This document shows positions 36,873 through 44,848 of a DNA stretch of 64,000 bases, piece by piece. Origin of the DNA: Burkholderia pyrrocinia (GTDB lineage Bacteria; Pseudomonadota; Gammaproteobacteria; Burkholderiales; Burkholderiaceae). The stretch covers positions 806,001-870,000 of the forward strand of contig NZ_CP094459.1 in assembly GCF_022809715.1 (NCBI RefSeq), read 5' to 3'. The stretch's first letter is position 1, and each line of letters begins with the position of its first letter. Below the pieces are notes generated by a model. The model did no database searches. It was given only the letters and a program-made list of their open reading frames with translations, and was not told the origin of the DNA. The position numbers and the translations under genes are program-made.

Positions 36873-37847
36873 TCATGCGCGTGTCAGGTGCGTGTACAGC
36901 GCATGCGCGATCGCGATGTCCTCGAGCCCGAGGCCGATCGAGCGGAAGAACGCGTGACGCGTGCGCGACGGCGCTGCGCAGGTGCCGGCGACTAGCGCCG
37001 GCAGGTCGCCGACGATCCGTCCGGCGTCCCAGCCGTGATCGGCCGCCGCGATCTGCATCTCGCCTGCGCTCGCGGGCGTCGTGTGCCGGTAGTCGCAGTA
37101 CACGTCCATGTCGGGCAGCCACGCGGGCGGGATCTCGTGCGCACGTGCGACGTTCGTGCTGATCGACGTGACGAGCGCGGGGCGCGTGAGCATCCCGTCG
37201 CCGAGCACGGGCGTGCCCGACGACGTACACAGCATCACGACGTCCGCATCGCGCACGCAGGCTTCGACGCTCGCAGCCGCGCGTGCGCGCGGGTCGAGCT
37301 CGACGAGCGTCGCCTGCAGCGCCGGGGCGCCGGCGAGCGCGGGCGAGTACACGCGGATCGTCTCCCAGTCGCGCAATGCCGCCGTGTGCCGCAGGTGCGC
37401 GAGACCGACCGCGCCCGCGCCGACGATTGCCAGATTGCGCGCGTCGCGCGGCGCGAGGCAGTCGACCGCGAGCGCCGTCGTGCCGGCCGTGCGTTCGACG
37501 GTCAGGCGCCCCGCGTCGCACCACATCAGCGGCTGGCCGGTGCGCATCGACATCAGCGCGGTCCAGGCGGTGACGATTGGTCTCCCGTCGGGCTTGCCTC
37601 CCGTCACGACGTAAGGCGACAGCTTCGCGCCGAACACCTGCTCGTCGGCGAGCGCGCCGAGATACGTGATGAAGTCGCCGGCCTGGTCGGGAAACAGCGT
37701 GAGGGTCTGCGGCGGCTGCACCGCGCGCGCGGAGGCGAGCGACGCGAACATGCGGCGCAGCGTGCCGAGCACGTCGAGCGACGGCAGGGCCGCGCGCACC
37801 GCGGCTTCGTCGACGGTCAGCGGCAGGGGCGGGACGGTTTGCGTCAT
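36873..37847 (-). CDS. Ornithine cyclodeaminase / mu-crystallin family dehydrogenase (DauB-like)
   Basis: A 324-residue NAD(P)-dependent enzyme. Its Rossmann motif NLAIVGAGAVGLAHLRH lies at about 133-149 and the family block FGAKLSPYVV at about 73-82. Members include ornithine cyclodeaminase, delta1-pyrroline-2-carboxylate reductase, alanine dehydrogenase and the anabolic arginine dehydrogenase DauB. In the DauBAR system DauB reduces the 2-keto acid made by DauA to the L-amino acid. The start MTQTVPPLP (37847) has GGAG eight bases upstream. A 15-bp AGTCTA-type palindrome lies 75 bp upstream. The true substrate is open. Confidence 0.8.
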   Translation of the reverse strand: MTQTVPPLPLTVDEAAVRAALPSLDVLGTLRRMFASLASARAVQPPQTLTLFPDQAGDFITYLGALADEQVFGAKLSPYVVTGGKPDGRPIVTAWTALMSMRTGQPLMWCDAGRLTVERTAGTTALAVDCLAPRDARNLAIVGAGAVGLAHLRHTAALRDWETIRVYSPALAGAPALQATLVELDPRARAAASVEACVRDADVVMLCTSSGTPVLGDGMLTRPALVTSISTNVARAHEIPPAWLPDMDVYCDYRHTTPASAGEMQIAAADHGWDAGRIVGDLPALVAGTCAAPSRTRHAFFRSIGLGLEDIAIAHALYTHLTRA

Positions 37848-37921
37848 GGGGACATCTCCGGTTGGGGCCGGACAGGGATGTCTCGAAAGACGGTGTCCGG
37901 CGGTGTTCGTGATGGACGAAA

Positions 37922-37936
37922 AGTCTAATATAGACA
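37922..37936. promoter_or_regulatory. AGTCTA-N3-TAGACA operator-like palindrome (proximal to the DauB-like gene)
   Basis: Sequence AGTCTAATATAGACA, an almost perfect inverted repeat with 3-bp spacer, 75 bp upstream of the minus-strand gene. On the minus strand it contains TATATT, so it could overlap a -10 box. It is the same motif as at 38077, at the other end of the divergent region. Confidence 0.7.
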
Positions 37937-38076
37937 AACGAAATCTGGAGAATTTTTCTTTTCGAGACTTTGTGTCGTTGCTGTCTTCATGGAAAACATC
38001 GGGAAATCAACGGTGTTTTTGACGATCGACGAGATTTCGACGCAGCGAGACAGCGCGCGATCCTCGTATCCCCTAT

Positions 38077-38103
38077 AGTCTAATATAGACTTTTAGTCTA
38101 TAT
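38077..38103. promoter_or_regulatory. Triple AGTCTA half-site operator (proximal to the solute-binding gene)
   Basis: Three half-sites AGTCTA (38077-38082), TAGACT (38086-38091) and AGTCTA (38095-38100) alternate in orientation with exact 3-bp spacers, giving a 9-bp period. Two overlapping palindromes result: AGTCTA-ATA-TAGACT, and a perfect 9-bp repeat ATATAGACT-TTT-AGTCTATAT (38083-38103). The site lies 127 bp upstream of the solute-binding gene and overlaps A/T stretches able to act as -10 boxes. Confidence 0.75.
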
Positions 38104-38229
38104 TTCGCATGCAGGACACGACGTGTCGCCGTGCGGCGGCCGCCTGTGTCGACTGTCGATCAGGCGCCCGGACGAGGGCGCCGCGCGACCGATCTTCATC
38201 GCCTCAATCCAGAACAGAAGGACCGTCTC

Positions 38230-39009
38230 ATGAACTGGAAGCTTTCCCTCTGCGCCGCCGCGGCGCTTGCGTGCGCGGCCGTCACGGCCCACGCGGAACA
38301 GACCACGTTGCGCTTCGGGATCGAAGCCGCCTATCCGCCGTTCGAGAGCAAGACGCCGGTCGGCCAGCTGCAGGGTTTCGACGTCGACATCGGCAACGCG
38401 GTGTGCGCGAAGCTGAACATGAAATGCGTGTGGGTCGAGAATTCGTTCGACGGCCTGATCCCTGCGCTGCAGGCGCGCAAGTTCGATGCGATCAACTCGG
38501 CGATGAACATCACCGCGAAGCGCAAGCAGAGCATCGACTTCACGCCGGCGATCTACGTGGTGCCGATCGTGATGGTCGCCAGGCGCGGCTCGCCGCTGCG
38601 GCCCGACGTCGCGAGCCTGCGCGGCAAGCATGTCGGCGTGCTGCAGGGCTCGTCGCAGGAGGATTTCCTGAAGGCGCACTGGGCCGATGCGGGCGTGGCC
38701 GTCGTGTCGTATCAGGACCAGGACCAGATCTACGCCGATCTCGTCGCCGGGCGTCTCGACGCGGCCGTGCAGGAAGCGCAGACCGCGCAGGACGGTTTCC
38801 TCGACAAGCCGGCCGGCCGCGACTACCAGATCGTCGGCGAGCCGCTGAAGGATCCGGCGACGCTCGGCGAAGGCACCGGCTTCGGGTTGCGCAAGGGCGA
38901 CAAGGCGCTGCAGGCGAAGATCGTCGGCGCGCTCGACGCGCTGAAGAAGGACGGCACGCTGGGCGCGCTGTCGCAGAAGTACTTCAAGCGCGACATCGTC
39001 GCGAAGTAA
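38230..39009 (+). CDS. Amino-acid ABC transporter substrate-binding protein (HisJ/ArgT type)
   Basis: A 259-residue periplasmic binding protein with signal peptide MNWKLSLCAAAALACAAVTA (cleaved after AHA). The family signature follows: LRFGIEAAYPPFESKTPVGQ, then GFDVDIGNAVCAKL, SFDGLIPALQARKFDAINSA and the hinge block LRGKHVGVLQGSSQE. This is the cluster 3 polar amino acid type (arginine, lysine, histidine, ornithine). No permease or ATPase genes are adjacent, so it must share distant ones. The equivalent gene next to dauBAR in Pseudomonas suggests a basic amino acid ligand, which is inference. Confidence 0.88.
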   Translation: MNWKLSLCAAAALACAAVTAHAEQTTLRFGIEAAYPPFESKTPVGQLQGFDVDIGNAVCAKLNMKCVWVENSFDGLIPALQARKFDAINSAMNITAKRKQSIDFTPAIYVVPIVMVARRGSPLRPDVASLRGKHVGVLQGSSQEDFLKAHWADAGVAVVSYQDQDQIYADLVAGRLDAAVQEAQTAQDGFLDKPAGRDYQIVGEPLKDPATLGEGTGFGLRKGDKALQAKIVGALDALKKDGTLGALSQKYFKRDIVAK

Positions 39010-39076
39010 GCACGGCCGCGCGCCGGCCGCGGGGCCGGCGCGCGTCGCATCGAATCTCGACGCTGGGCGGGGAAGC

Positions 39077-40321
39077 ATGGATTTCGACGTCATCGTTCTG
39101 GGGGCCGGCATCGTCGGCGTGTCGTCGGCGCTGCATCTGCAGGATCGCGGGCTCCGCGTCGCGCTCGTCGACCGGCGCGCGCCCGGCGAGGAAACGAGCC
39201 ACGGCAATGCCGGGTTGATCGAGCGCTCGTCGGTCGTGCCGTATGCGTTTCCGCGCCGGCTCGGCACGCTGCTGCGCTATGCGCGCAATCGCTCGGTCGA
39301 TCTCTATTGGGACTATCGTGCGCTGCCCGCGTATGCGGGCTGGCTCGCGCGCTTCTGGCGCGAATCGTCGCCGCAGCGGCTCGCGGCCGCCGCGCGCGAC
39401 ATGCTGCCGCTCGTCGCGGCGAGCGTCGTCGAGCACGATGCGCTGCTCGCGCGCACCGACGCGCAGCCGCTCGTGCACGACGGCGGGTGGATCGAGGCAT
39501 TCCGTTCGCCCGCGCTGTTCGACGCGGAAACGCGCGCGCAGCAGCGCGTGGCCGACGCGCACGGGCTGCGGATGACCGTGCTCGACAAGCGCGCGCTGCG
39601 CGAACGCGAGCCCGGCGTCGGCGCCGCATTCTGCGGCGCGTTCCATTGGCAGGACCCGAAGACCGTGTCGAGCCCGGGCGGGCTGACCAAGGCCTACGCG
39701 CGGCTGTTCGAACGCGACGGCGGCACGTTCGTGCTCGGCGACGCGAAGACGCTCGCGCAGGTGGATGGCGGCTGGCGGGTCGCCACCGAGCGTGGGGCGA
39801 TTTCGGCGCGCTCGGCCGTGGTCGCGCTCGGGCCGTGGTCCGATCACGTGTTCGCGCCGCTCGGCTACCGGATTCCACTGCGCGCGAAGCGCGGCTACCA
39901 CATGCACTACCTGCCGACGCGCACGCTGCTGAACGTGCCGGTGTGCGATACCGAGGAAGGCTTCGTCGTCGCGCCGATGGAAGGCGGCCGCCTGCGGCTC
40001 ACGACCGGCGTCGAGATCGCGCTGCGCGGTGCGCCACCGACCGGCGTGCAGCTCGCGCGCGCCGAGCCGCTGGCGCGCGACGCGTTCGGCATCGGCGAAC
40101 GGCTCGATCGCGAGCCGTGGCTCGGGATGCGGCCGTGCACGCCCGACATGCGCCCGGTGATCGGGCCCGCGCCGCGCCATCGCCATCTGTGGTTCGCGTT
40201 CGGCCATTGCCACCACGGGCTCACGCTCGGCCCCGCGACCGGGCGCCTGCTCGCCGAAATGATGACGGGCGCGCCGACCTATATCGATCCCCGTCCGTAC
40301 CGGCCTGCGCGCTTCGGTTGA
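39077..40321 (+). CDS. FAD-dependent D-amino-acid dehydrogenase, DauA/DadA-like
   Basis: A 414-residue flavoprotein of the DAO family. The FAD motif is VLGAGIVGVSSALHL (residues 7-21). The C-terminal signature is LGMRPCTPDMRPVIGPAPRH, then WFAFGHCHHGLTLGP, as in D-amino acid dehydrogenases. It would oxidise a D-amino acid (or D-hydroxyproline) to the 2-keto or imino acid and pass electrons to the respiratory chain. It lies 67 bp behind the solute-binding gene. With the DauB-like enzyme across the divergent region it could convert a D-amino acid to its L-form, as DauA-DauB do for arginine. Confidence 0.82.
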   Translation: MDFDVIVLGAGIVGVSSALHLQDRGLRVALVDRRAPGEETSHGNAGLIERSSVVPYAFPRRLGTLLRYARNRSVDLYWDYRALPAYAGWLARFWRESSPQRLAAAARDMLPLVAASVVEHDALLARTDAQPLVHDGGWIEAFRSPALFDAETRAQQRVADAHGLRMTVLDKRALREREPGVGAAFCGAFHWQDPKTVSSPGGLTKAYARLFERDGGTFVLGDAKTLAQVDGGWRVATERGAISARSAVVALGPWSDHVFAPLGYRIPLRAKRGYHMHYLPTRTLLNVPVCDTEEGFVVAPMEGGRLRLTTGVEIALRGAPPTGVQLARAEPLARDAFGIGERLDREPWLGMRPCTPDMRPVIGPAPRHRHLWFAFGHCHHGLTLGPATGRLLAEMMTGAPTYIDPRPYRPARFG

Positions 40322-40599
40322 ACCGGCGATGCGGCGATGCGGCGCAGGTCCGCGCCGCCGCCGCGCGCGATGCATCGCATTCTCCGGCCGCGATGCGGCC
40401 GCAACAATTTTTCATTTGGCTATCCGAATTATCAAAATCCGGGTAATCGGAAATGATCTGCGTAATCGCCGGGAAAGAAATCGCGAAATAAAGAAAATCA
40501 GTAAATTAGCGATTTATCAATGCATTTTCATTTCGCTGAAATGCACATTGGGTAGTCGGTCATGACGCTGCATGGCAGCGTCGCAGCCGCACGTTCCGG

Positions 40600-40654
40600 C
40601 GTTACGTGAATGTACCGGAACACGTTACTACGGGGCTCGCAAACGTTACGTTAC
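40600..40654 (+). promoter_or_regulatory. Cluster of CGTTAC boxes and inverted repeat, possible enhancer site
   Basis: Four copies of CGTTAC on the same strand start at 40600, 40623, 40644 and 40649. An inverted repeat GTTCCGG / CCGGAAC (40593-40599, 40615-40621) spans the first. They lie 130-190 bp upstream of the sigma-54 type promoter at 40779, the usual distance for an activator of that sigma factor. That role is inferred. Confidence 0.45.
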
Positions 40655-40778
40655 ATCCGCGTTCCGCCTGCCTTTTTCATCAGACGATTCTGGCTCCGCA
40701 GCCCGTTTATTTCGCCTGAAATCCATAAAAAAGCGCTATTGCCTGGAAATAGGCTGGTGATTCAATCCGCTTTTTGAA

Positions 40779-40796
40779 TTGGCACGCTTCGTGCAA
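40779..40796 (+). promoter_or_regulatory. Sigma-54 (RpoN) type promoter
   Basis: TTGGCACGCTTCGTGCAA matches the -24/-12 consensus (TGGCACG-N4-TTGCA) with one mismatch in the -12 half. The invariant GG (40781-40782) and GC (40793-40794) are separated by exactly 10 bp. It lies 53 bp before the repeat-protein ATG. Confidence 0.75.
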
Positions 40797-40848
40797 TCCG
40801 TCCCCATGCTTTATCAACGTAGTGCCAACCGAGATGGGGTAAATAAGA

Positions 40849-42828
40849 ATGGGACAGAATTTCAAATTGACGGGTGTGGCGCTGTCGGTTGCGACGGTGT
40901 TCGGGGTACTGGCTTCGGGTTCCGCGCTGGCGGGGGCCCTCGATTCGCTGCCGATCCCGCAAGTGATCGTCAATCCGCCGACGAACAGCGTGTCGGTCGG
41001 GCTGGTCGCGACGGGCACGTCGCCGCTGGGCTCGGTCACCGTGACGACAGGCGGCTCGGGCGCGATCCAGACGTCGCTCGGCAATCCAGGCCAGGTGCTG
41101 TCGGGCGCCGTGGGGGCGGCGACGGGCGCACTCGGCGGTGGCGGCGGCACGGTGCAGCCGCTGGCGCCGGTTCAAGGCGTCGTGAATCAGGTGACGGGTG
41201 CGCTGAGTGGCGGCAACCCGGCTGGCGCGCTAACCGGCGCATTGAATACGGCGACGGGGACGCTGAGCAATGCGGTTGGCACGGTTACGGGTGCACTGGG
41301 TAACGTCGGCGGCGGTGCGAATCCGCTGGCGCCGGTTCAGGGTGTCGTGAATCAAGTGACGGGTGCGGTCGGTGGCGGCAATCCGGCCGGCGCATTGACC
41401 GACGCACTCGGTACGGTAACGGGCGCACTGGGCAACGTCGGTGGCGGCTCGAATCCGTTGGCGCCGGTCCAAGGTGTCGTGAACCAGGTCACGGGCGCGC
41501 TCGGCAAAGGCAACCCGGCAAGCGCATTGACCGGCGCCCTCGGCACGGTAACGGGCGCCCTGGGCAACATCGGCGGCGGCTCGAACCCGCTGGCACCGAT
41601 CCAGAACGTCGTCGACCAGGTGACGGGCACGCTCGGCAGCGGCAACCCGGCCGGTTCGCTGAGCAACGCGGTCAACACGATCACGAGCACGCTCGGCAAC
41701 GTCGGTGGTGCGGGGAGTCCGCTCGCGCCGGTGCAAGGCGTCGTCACGCAGCTCGCCGGCACGCTCGGCAACGACAATCCGGCCGGTGCACTGACGAACG
41801 CGCTGAACTCGGTGACGGGTGCCCTCGGCAACCTCGGCGGGTCGAACCCGCTCGCGCCGGTGCAGGGCGTCGTGAACCAGGTCGTCGGCACGCTGTCCGG
41901 CGCGGGAGGCGGCAGCCCGATCACGCCGATCACGAACCTCGTCAACGGCCTGCAGAACGCGCTGCCGACCGGCGGCAACGCTGCCGGCGTACTGAACGGT
42001 GCACTCGGCTCGGTGACGGGTGCGCTCGGCAACCTCGGCGGGTCGAATCCACTGGCGCCGGTGCAAGGCGTCGTGAACCAGGTCGTCGGCACGCTCGGCG
42101 GCAACAATCCGGCTGCGACGCTGAGCAACGCGGTCGGCACGGCCACGGGTGCACTCGGCAATGCAGTCGGCTCCGTCGCGGGCGCGCTCGGCGCGCTGGG
42201 CGGCACGAACCCGCTGGCGCCGGTGCAGGGTGTCGTCAACCAGGTCGTCGGCACGCTCGGCAGCGGCAATCCGGCAGGTGCACTGACGGGCGCGCTGAAC
42301 TCGGTGACGGGTGCCCTCGGCAACCTCGGCGGCACGAACCCGCTGGCGCCGGTGCAAGGCGTCGTCAACCAGGTCGTCGGCACGCTGACGGGCGCGGCGG
42401 GCAACAGCCCGATCGCACCGATCACGAACCTCGTGAATGGCCTGACTGGCGGCAGCAACCCGGCCGGCGCACTGACCGGTGCGCTCGGCTCGGTGACGGG
42501 CGCACTCGCGAACGGTCCCGCGGCGCTCGGCCAGGCGGCCGGCGCGCTGTCGGGTGCGGCCGGTTCGACGGCAGCGGCAGGCGGCAGCCTGCTCGGTTCG
42601 GGCTCGAACGCAGCCGGCGGCACGGCGGGCGTGGTCGGCTCACTGTTGACGACGGGTGCCAACTCGACGGTGACGGTCGTCAATGCGGTCGGCACGTCGG
42701 CGGGCACGGCGCTCGGTTCCGCGCCGGGCCTGTCGGTGACACCGCATTCGGGCAACGGCTCGCCGAACAACCCGCTCGCACCGGTGACGACGCTGCTGCA
42801 ATCGCTGACCGGCGCACTGCCGAGATAA
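40849..42828 (+). CDS. Secreted Gly/Ala/Asn-rich repeat protein with nine PLAPVQGVVNQV repeats
   Basis: A 659-residue exported protein with signal peptide (MGQNFKLTGVALSVATVFGV, cleaved after ALA near residue 28). A lead-in of about 75 residues is followed by nine imperfect repeats of 43-67 residues. Each begins NPLAPVQGVVNQV, continues GxLGxGNPAGALTxAL and ends GALGNxGG; repeats 6 and 9 carry an extra SPIxPITNLVNGL segment. The tail ends NPLAPVTTLLQSLTGALPR. There is almost no charge and no Cys. Databases sometimes label such proteins collagen-like, but Gly-X-Y triplets are not the pattern. Function unknown; I would expect a surface or matrix protein. Confidence 0.8.
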   Translation: MGQNFKLTGVALSVATVFGVLASGSALAGALDSLPIPQVIVNPPTNSVSVGLVATGTSPLGSVTVTTGGSGAIQTSLGNPGQVLSGAVGAATGALGGGGGTVQPLAPVQGVVNQVTGALSGGNPAGALTGALNTATGTLSNAVGTVTGALGNVGGGANPLAPVQGVVNQVTGAVGGGNPAGALTDALGTVTGALGNVGGGSNPLAPVQGVVNQVTGALGKGNPASALTGALGTVTGALGNIGGGSNPLAPIQNVVDQVTGTLGSGNPAGSLSNAVNTITSTLGNVGGAGSPLAPVQGVVTQLAGTLGNDNPAGALTNALNSVTGALGNLGGSNPLAPVQGVVNQVVGTLSGAGGGSPITPITNLVNGLQNALPTGGNAAGVLNGALGSVTGALGNLGGSNPLAPVQGVVNQVVGTLGGNNPAATLSNAVGTATGALGNAVGSVAGALGALGGTNPLAPVQGVVNQVVGTLGSGNPAGALTGALNSVTGALGNLGGTNPLAPVQGVVNQVVGTLTGAAGNSPIAPITNLVNGLTGGSNPAGALTGALGSVTGALANGPAALGQAAGALSGAAGSTAAAGGSLLGSGSNAAGGTAGVVGSLLTTGANSTVTVVNAVGTSAGTALGSAPGLSVTPHSGNGSPNNPLAPVTTLLQSLTGALPR

Positions 42829-42895
42829 CGAGCCGGAAACGCACGGCGGCGCCGTATCGGCCGCCATGCGAAACGGCCGTGCAACATGGGTCGCG

Positions 42896-42950
42896 CAACG
42901 CGGCATGACAGGGATGTCATGCCGCGTTGTCCTTTGGGTTTCCCGCTTTC
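42896..42950 (+). terminator. Strong 15-bp hairpin terminator after the repeat protein
   Basis: A perfect 15-bp stem CAACGCGGCATGACA / TGTCATGCCGCGTTG (42896-42910, 42915-42929) with loop GGGA, followed by a T-rich but interrupted tail. It lies 67 bp past the stop. The long stem is unusual for an ordinary terminator and may also protect the mRNA 3' end. Confidence 0.75.
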
Positions 42951-43005
42951 TTTCGTCGTATGAATGGCCGATACCGGGCCGCCGCCGATCGTCGCAGGGC
43001 GGCAT

Positions 43006-43032
43006 GGAATAACCGGCTGCTTTCGTCCGTTT
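43006..43032 (+). promoter_or_regulatory. ECF-sigma type promoter
   Basis: GGAATAAC (-35, from 43006) and CGTTT (-10, 43028-43032) are separated by 17 bp counted from GGAAT. This is the GGAA...CGT form read by many ECF sigma factors. It lies about 110 bp before the first gene of the operon that encodes an ECF sigma, so autoregulation is likely. Confidence 0.55.
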
Positions 43033-43140
43033 ACATACCGAGTCCCGGCACGACCGGCCGGCGGGATAATGGTCTCGACGAAGCCGATCGTCCCGTCCGG
43101 CGCCGCCGTGTCGCGATGCCATGTCAAAAGGAGAACGGGA

Positions 43141-43500
43141 ATGAAACGGATGCTTTTCGCCGCCGCGCTGATGGCGGCGATCGTGCGGCCGGCGGCCGCG
43201 GAACCGCCACAGGTCGGCGACGGGAAACTGGTCGACGAAGATCACATGACGCTGTACGTGTTCGATCGCGACGCGCCCGGCAAGAGCGCGTGCGACAGCG
43301 CGTGCGCGGCCAACTGGCCGCCCGCGATCGCCGACTCGTACGACAAGGCGTCGGGCGCGTGGAGCCTCGTCACGCGCAGCGACGGCAAGAAGCAATGGGC
43401 GTACCACGGGCGCCCGCTGTATCGCTGGAAGATGGACCACAAGGCCGGCGACGCGGGCGGCGACGGGATCGGCGGCATGTGGCACGTTGCACGTCCGTAA
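43141..43500 (+). CDS. Secreted PF03640-type (COG4315) protein
   Basis: A 119-residue exported protein with signal peptide (MKRMLFAAALMAAIVRPAAA). The two family repeats are visible: LVDEDHMTLYVFDRDAPGKS with ACDSACAANWPP, and DGKKQWAYHGRPLYRWKMDH with GDGIGGMWHVA. This family is often found with ECF sigma genes and heme or redox proteins; its biochemistry is unknown. AAAAGGAGAACGGGA gives a good ribosome site. It is the first gene of a run in which the sigma factor starts 25 bp after its stop. Confidence 0.82.
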   Translation: MKRMLFAAALMAAIVRPAAAEPPQVGDGKLVDEDHMTLYVFDRDAPGKSACDSACAANWPPAIADSYDKASGAWSLVTRSDGKKQWAYHGRPLYRWKMDHKAGDAGGDGIGGMWHVARP

Positions 43501-43525
43501 CGGCGCGGCGACGCGCGACGCATCG

Positions 43526-44041
43526 ATGAGCTACGAATCGGACCTGCTGGTGTGGCTGCCCCATCTCACGCGCTATGCGCGTGCGCTGACGGGCGACCGG
43601 GCCTGGGCGGACGATCTCGTGCAGGACACGCTCGAGCGTGCGCTGAACCGGCCGCCGCGCGACGGCGGCAACCTGCGTGCGTGGCTGCTGACGCTGCTGC
43701 GGCATCGCTTCATCGACCAGTTGCGGGCGCGGCACGAGATCGCGGTCGACGATGCGACGGCGCCGTGGCAGACGATGGCCGCACCGACCGGCGAGATCGG
43801 CGGGCTGGTGCTGCGCGACGTGCAGCGCGCGCTGTACCGGCTGCCCGTCGAACAGCGCGAGGTGCTGCTGCTGGTCGCGCTCGAGGAGTTGAGCTATCGC
43901 GACGCCGCGCAGGTGCTCGGCGTGCCGGTGGGAACGGTGATGTCGCGGCTCGCGCGGGCGCGCGGGCAGATGCGTGCAATGCTGTCGGACGAGCCGTCGG
44001 CGCACGGCACGGCCGCGTTACGGGTAATCGGGAAGACATGA
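43526..44041 (+). CDS. ECF-type RNA polymerase sigma factor
   Basis: A 171-residue group IV sigma factor. Region 2 (about 10-75) has YARALTGDRAWADDLVQDTL and LRAWLLTLLRHRFIDQLR. Region 4 (about 110-160) has LPVEQREVLLLVALEELSYR then VLGVPVGTVMSRLARARGQM, the DNA-binding helix-turn-helix for the -35. Start MSYESDLL at 43526. Its stop overlaps the anti-sigma start (ATGA at 44038-44041), so both are made together. It probably reads the GGAATAAC/CGTTT promoter at 43006. Confidence 0.9.
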   Translation: MSYESDLLVWLPHLTRYARALTGDRAWADDLVQDTLERALNRPPRDGGNLRAWLLTLLRHRFIDQLRARHEIAVDDATAPWQTMAAPTGEIGGLVLRDVQRALYRLPVEQREVLLLVALEELSYRDAAQVLGVPVGTVMSRLARARGQMRAMLSDEPSAHGTAALRVIGKT

Positions 44042-44820
44042 TGGACGAACCGCACAAGCCTTCGAACGATCGGGACGACGATGCGTCGGCGCAACTGCTG
44101 TCCGCGTTGCTGGACGGCGAGCTGTCCGGGCACGAGCAGCGCGAGATGCTCGAGCGCCTGCAGTCCGATCCGAAGGAGGCCGAACGATTCGCGCATTACC
44201 GTGCCCAGCGCGACGCGCTGCAGGCGCTGTTTCCGTTGCCGGGCGCCGCGCCCGCGTTGTTCGTGCAGCGCCGCGCGCCGCGCCGGCGCGCTATCGCGTA
44301 TGCGTTCGCGGGGCTGGCGGCCGGGCTGCTGATCGGCGTCGCGCTGCATGCGGGCTGGGCCGCGTTCGGCAGCGAACCGGCGTTCGCCGCGCGCGCCGAT
44401 GTCGCGTATGCGGTGTACGCAGCCGATCGCGAGCATCCGGTCGAGGTCGGCGCGGGCGATCCCGAGCACCTTGCCGCGTGGCTGTCGGCGCGTGTCGGGC
44501 GGCCCGTGCGCGCGCCGTCGCTCGACGAATACGGCTACGCGCTGCTGGGCGGCCGCTTGCTGCCCGGCGACGCGGGGCCGGCCGCGCAGTTCATGTACCA
44601 GCGGGCGGACGGCAAGCGCGTGACGCTGTACATGACCGCGTACGACGCGCGGCACCTCGCGCCGCGGGCGATGTCGGCCGACGGCCGCTACACGTATTTC
44701 TGGTCGGATCGCGGCATGGGCTATGCGCTGTCCGGCCGCGGCGACGAACGGCGCCTGCGCGAGCTCGCGATCGAAGCGTGCGGCGCGCTAGGCGGCTCGA
44801 CCGACGCGTGGAAAGGATGA
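44038..44820 (+). CDS. Membrane anti-sigma factor (RsiW/COG5662-like)
   Basis: A 260-residue inner-membrane protein. The cytoplasmic N-terminus (1-75) includes LLSALLDGELSGHEQREMLE, the pattern of anti-sigma domains, without a zinc HxxxCxxC motif. A single membrane helix lies at about 85-105 (AYAFAGLAAGLLIGVALHAG). The periplasmic part (106-260) has YVFWSDRGMGYALS-like strands and no enzyme motif. Its position right after the sigma gene with a 4-bp overlap supports the function. It probably holds the sigma at the membrane until an envelope signal arrives. Confidence 0.82.
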   Translation: MMDEPHKPSNDRDDDASAQLLSALLDGELSGHEQREMLERLQSDPKEAERFAHYRAQRDALQALFPLPGAAPALFVQRRAPRRRAIAYAFAGLAAGLLIGVALHAGWAAFGSEPAFAARADVAYAVYAADREHPVEVGAGDPEHLAAWLSARVGRPVRAPSLDEYGYALLGGRLLPGDAGPAAQFMYQRADGKRVTLYMTAYDARHLAPRAMSADGRYTYFWSDRGMGYALSGRGDERRLRELAIEACGALGGSTDAWKG

Positions 44821-44848
44821 CGTGCGCGGCGCCGGCAGGGAGCAGGCG

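Noticed and set aside
40849..42828. Repeats in the 659-residue gene as CRISPR or minisatellite DNA
   Set aside because: The repeats keep the reading frame, differ synonymously and lie within a gene with signal peptide and promoter.
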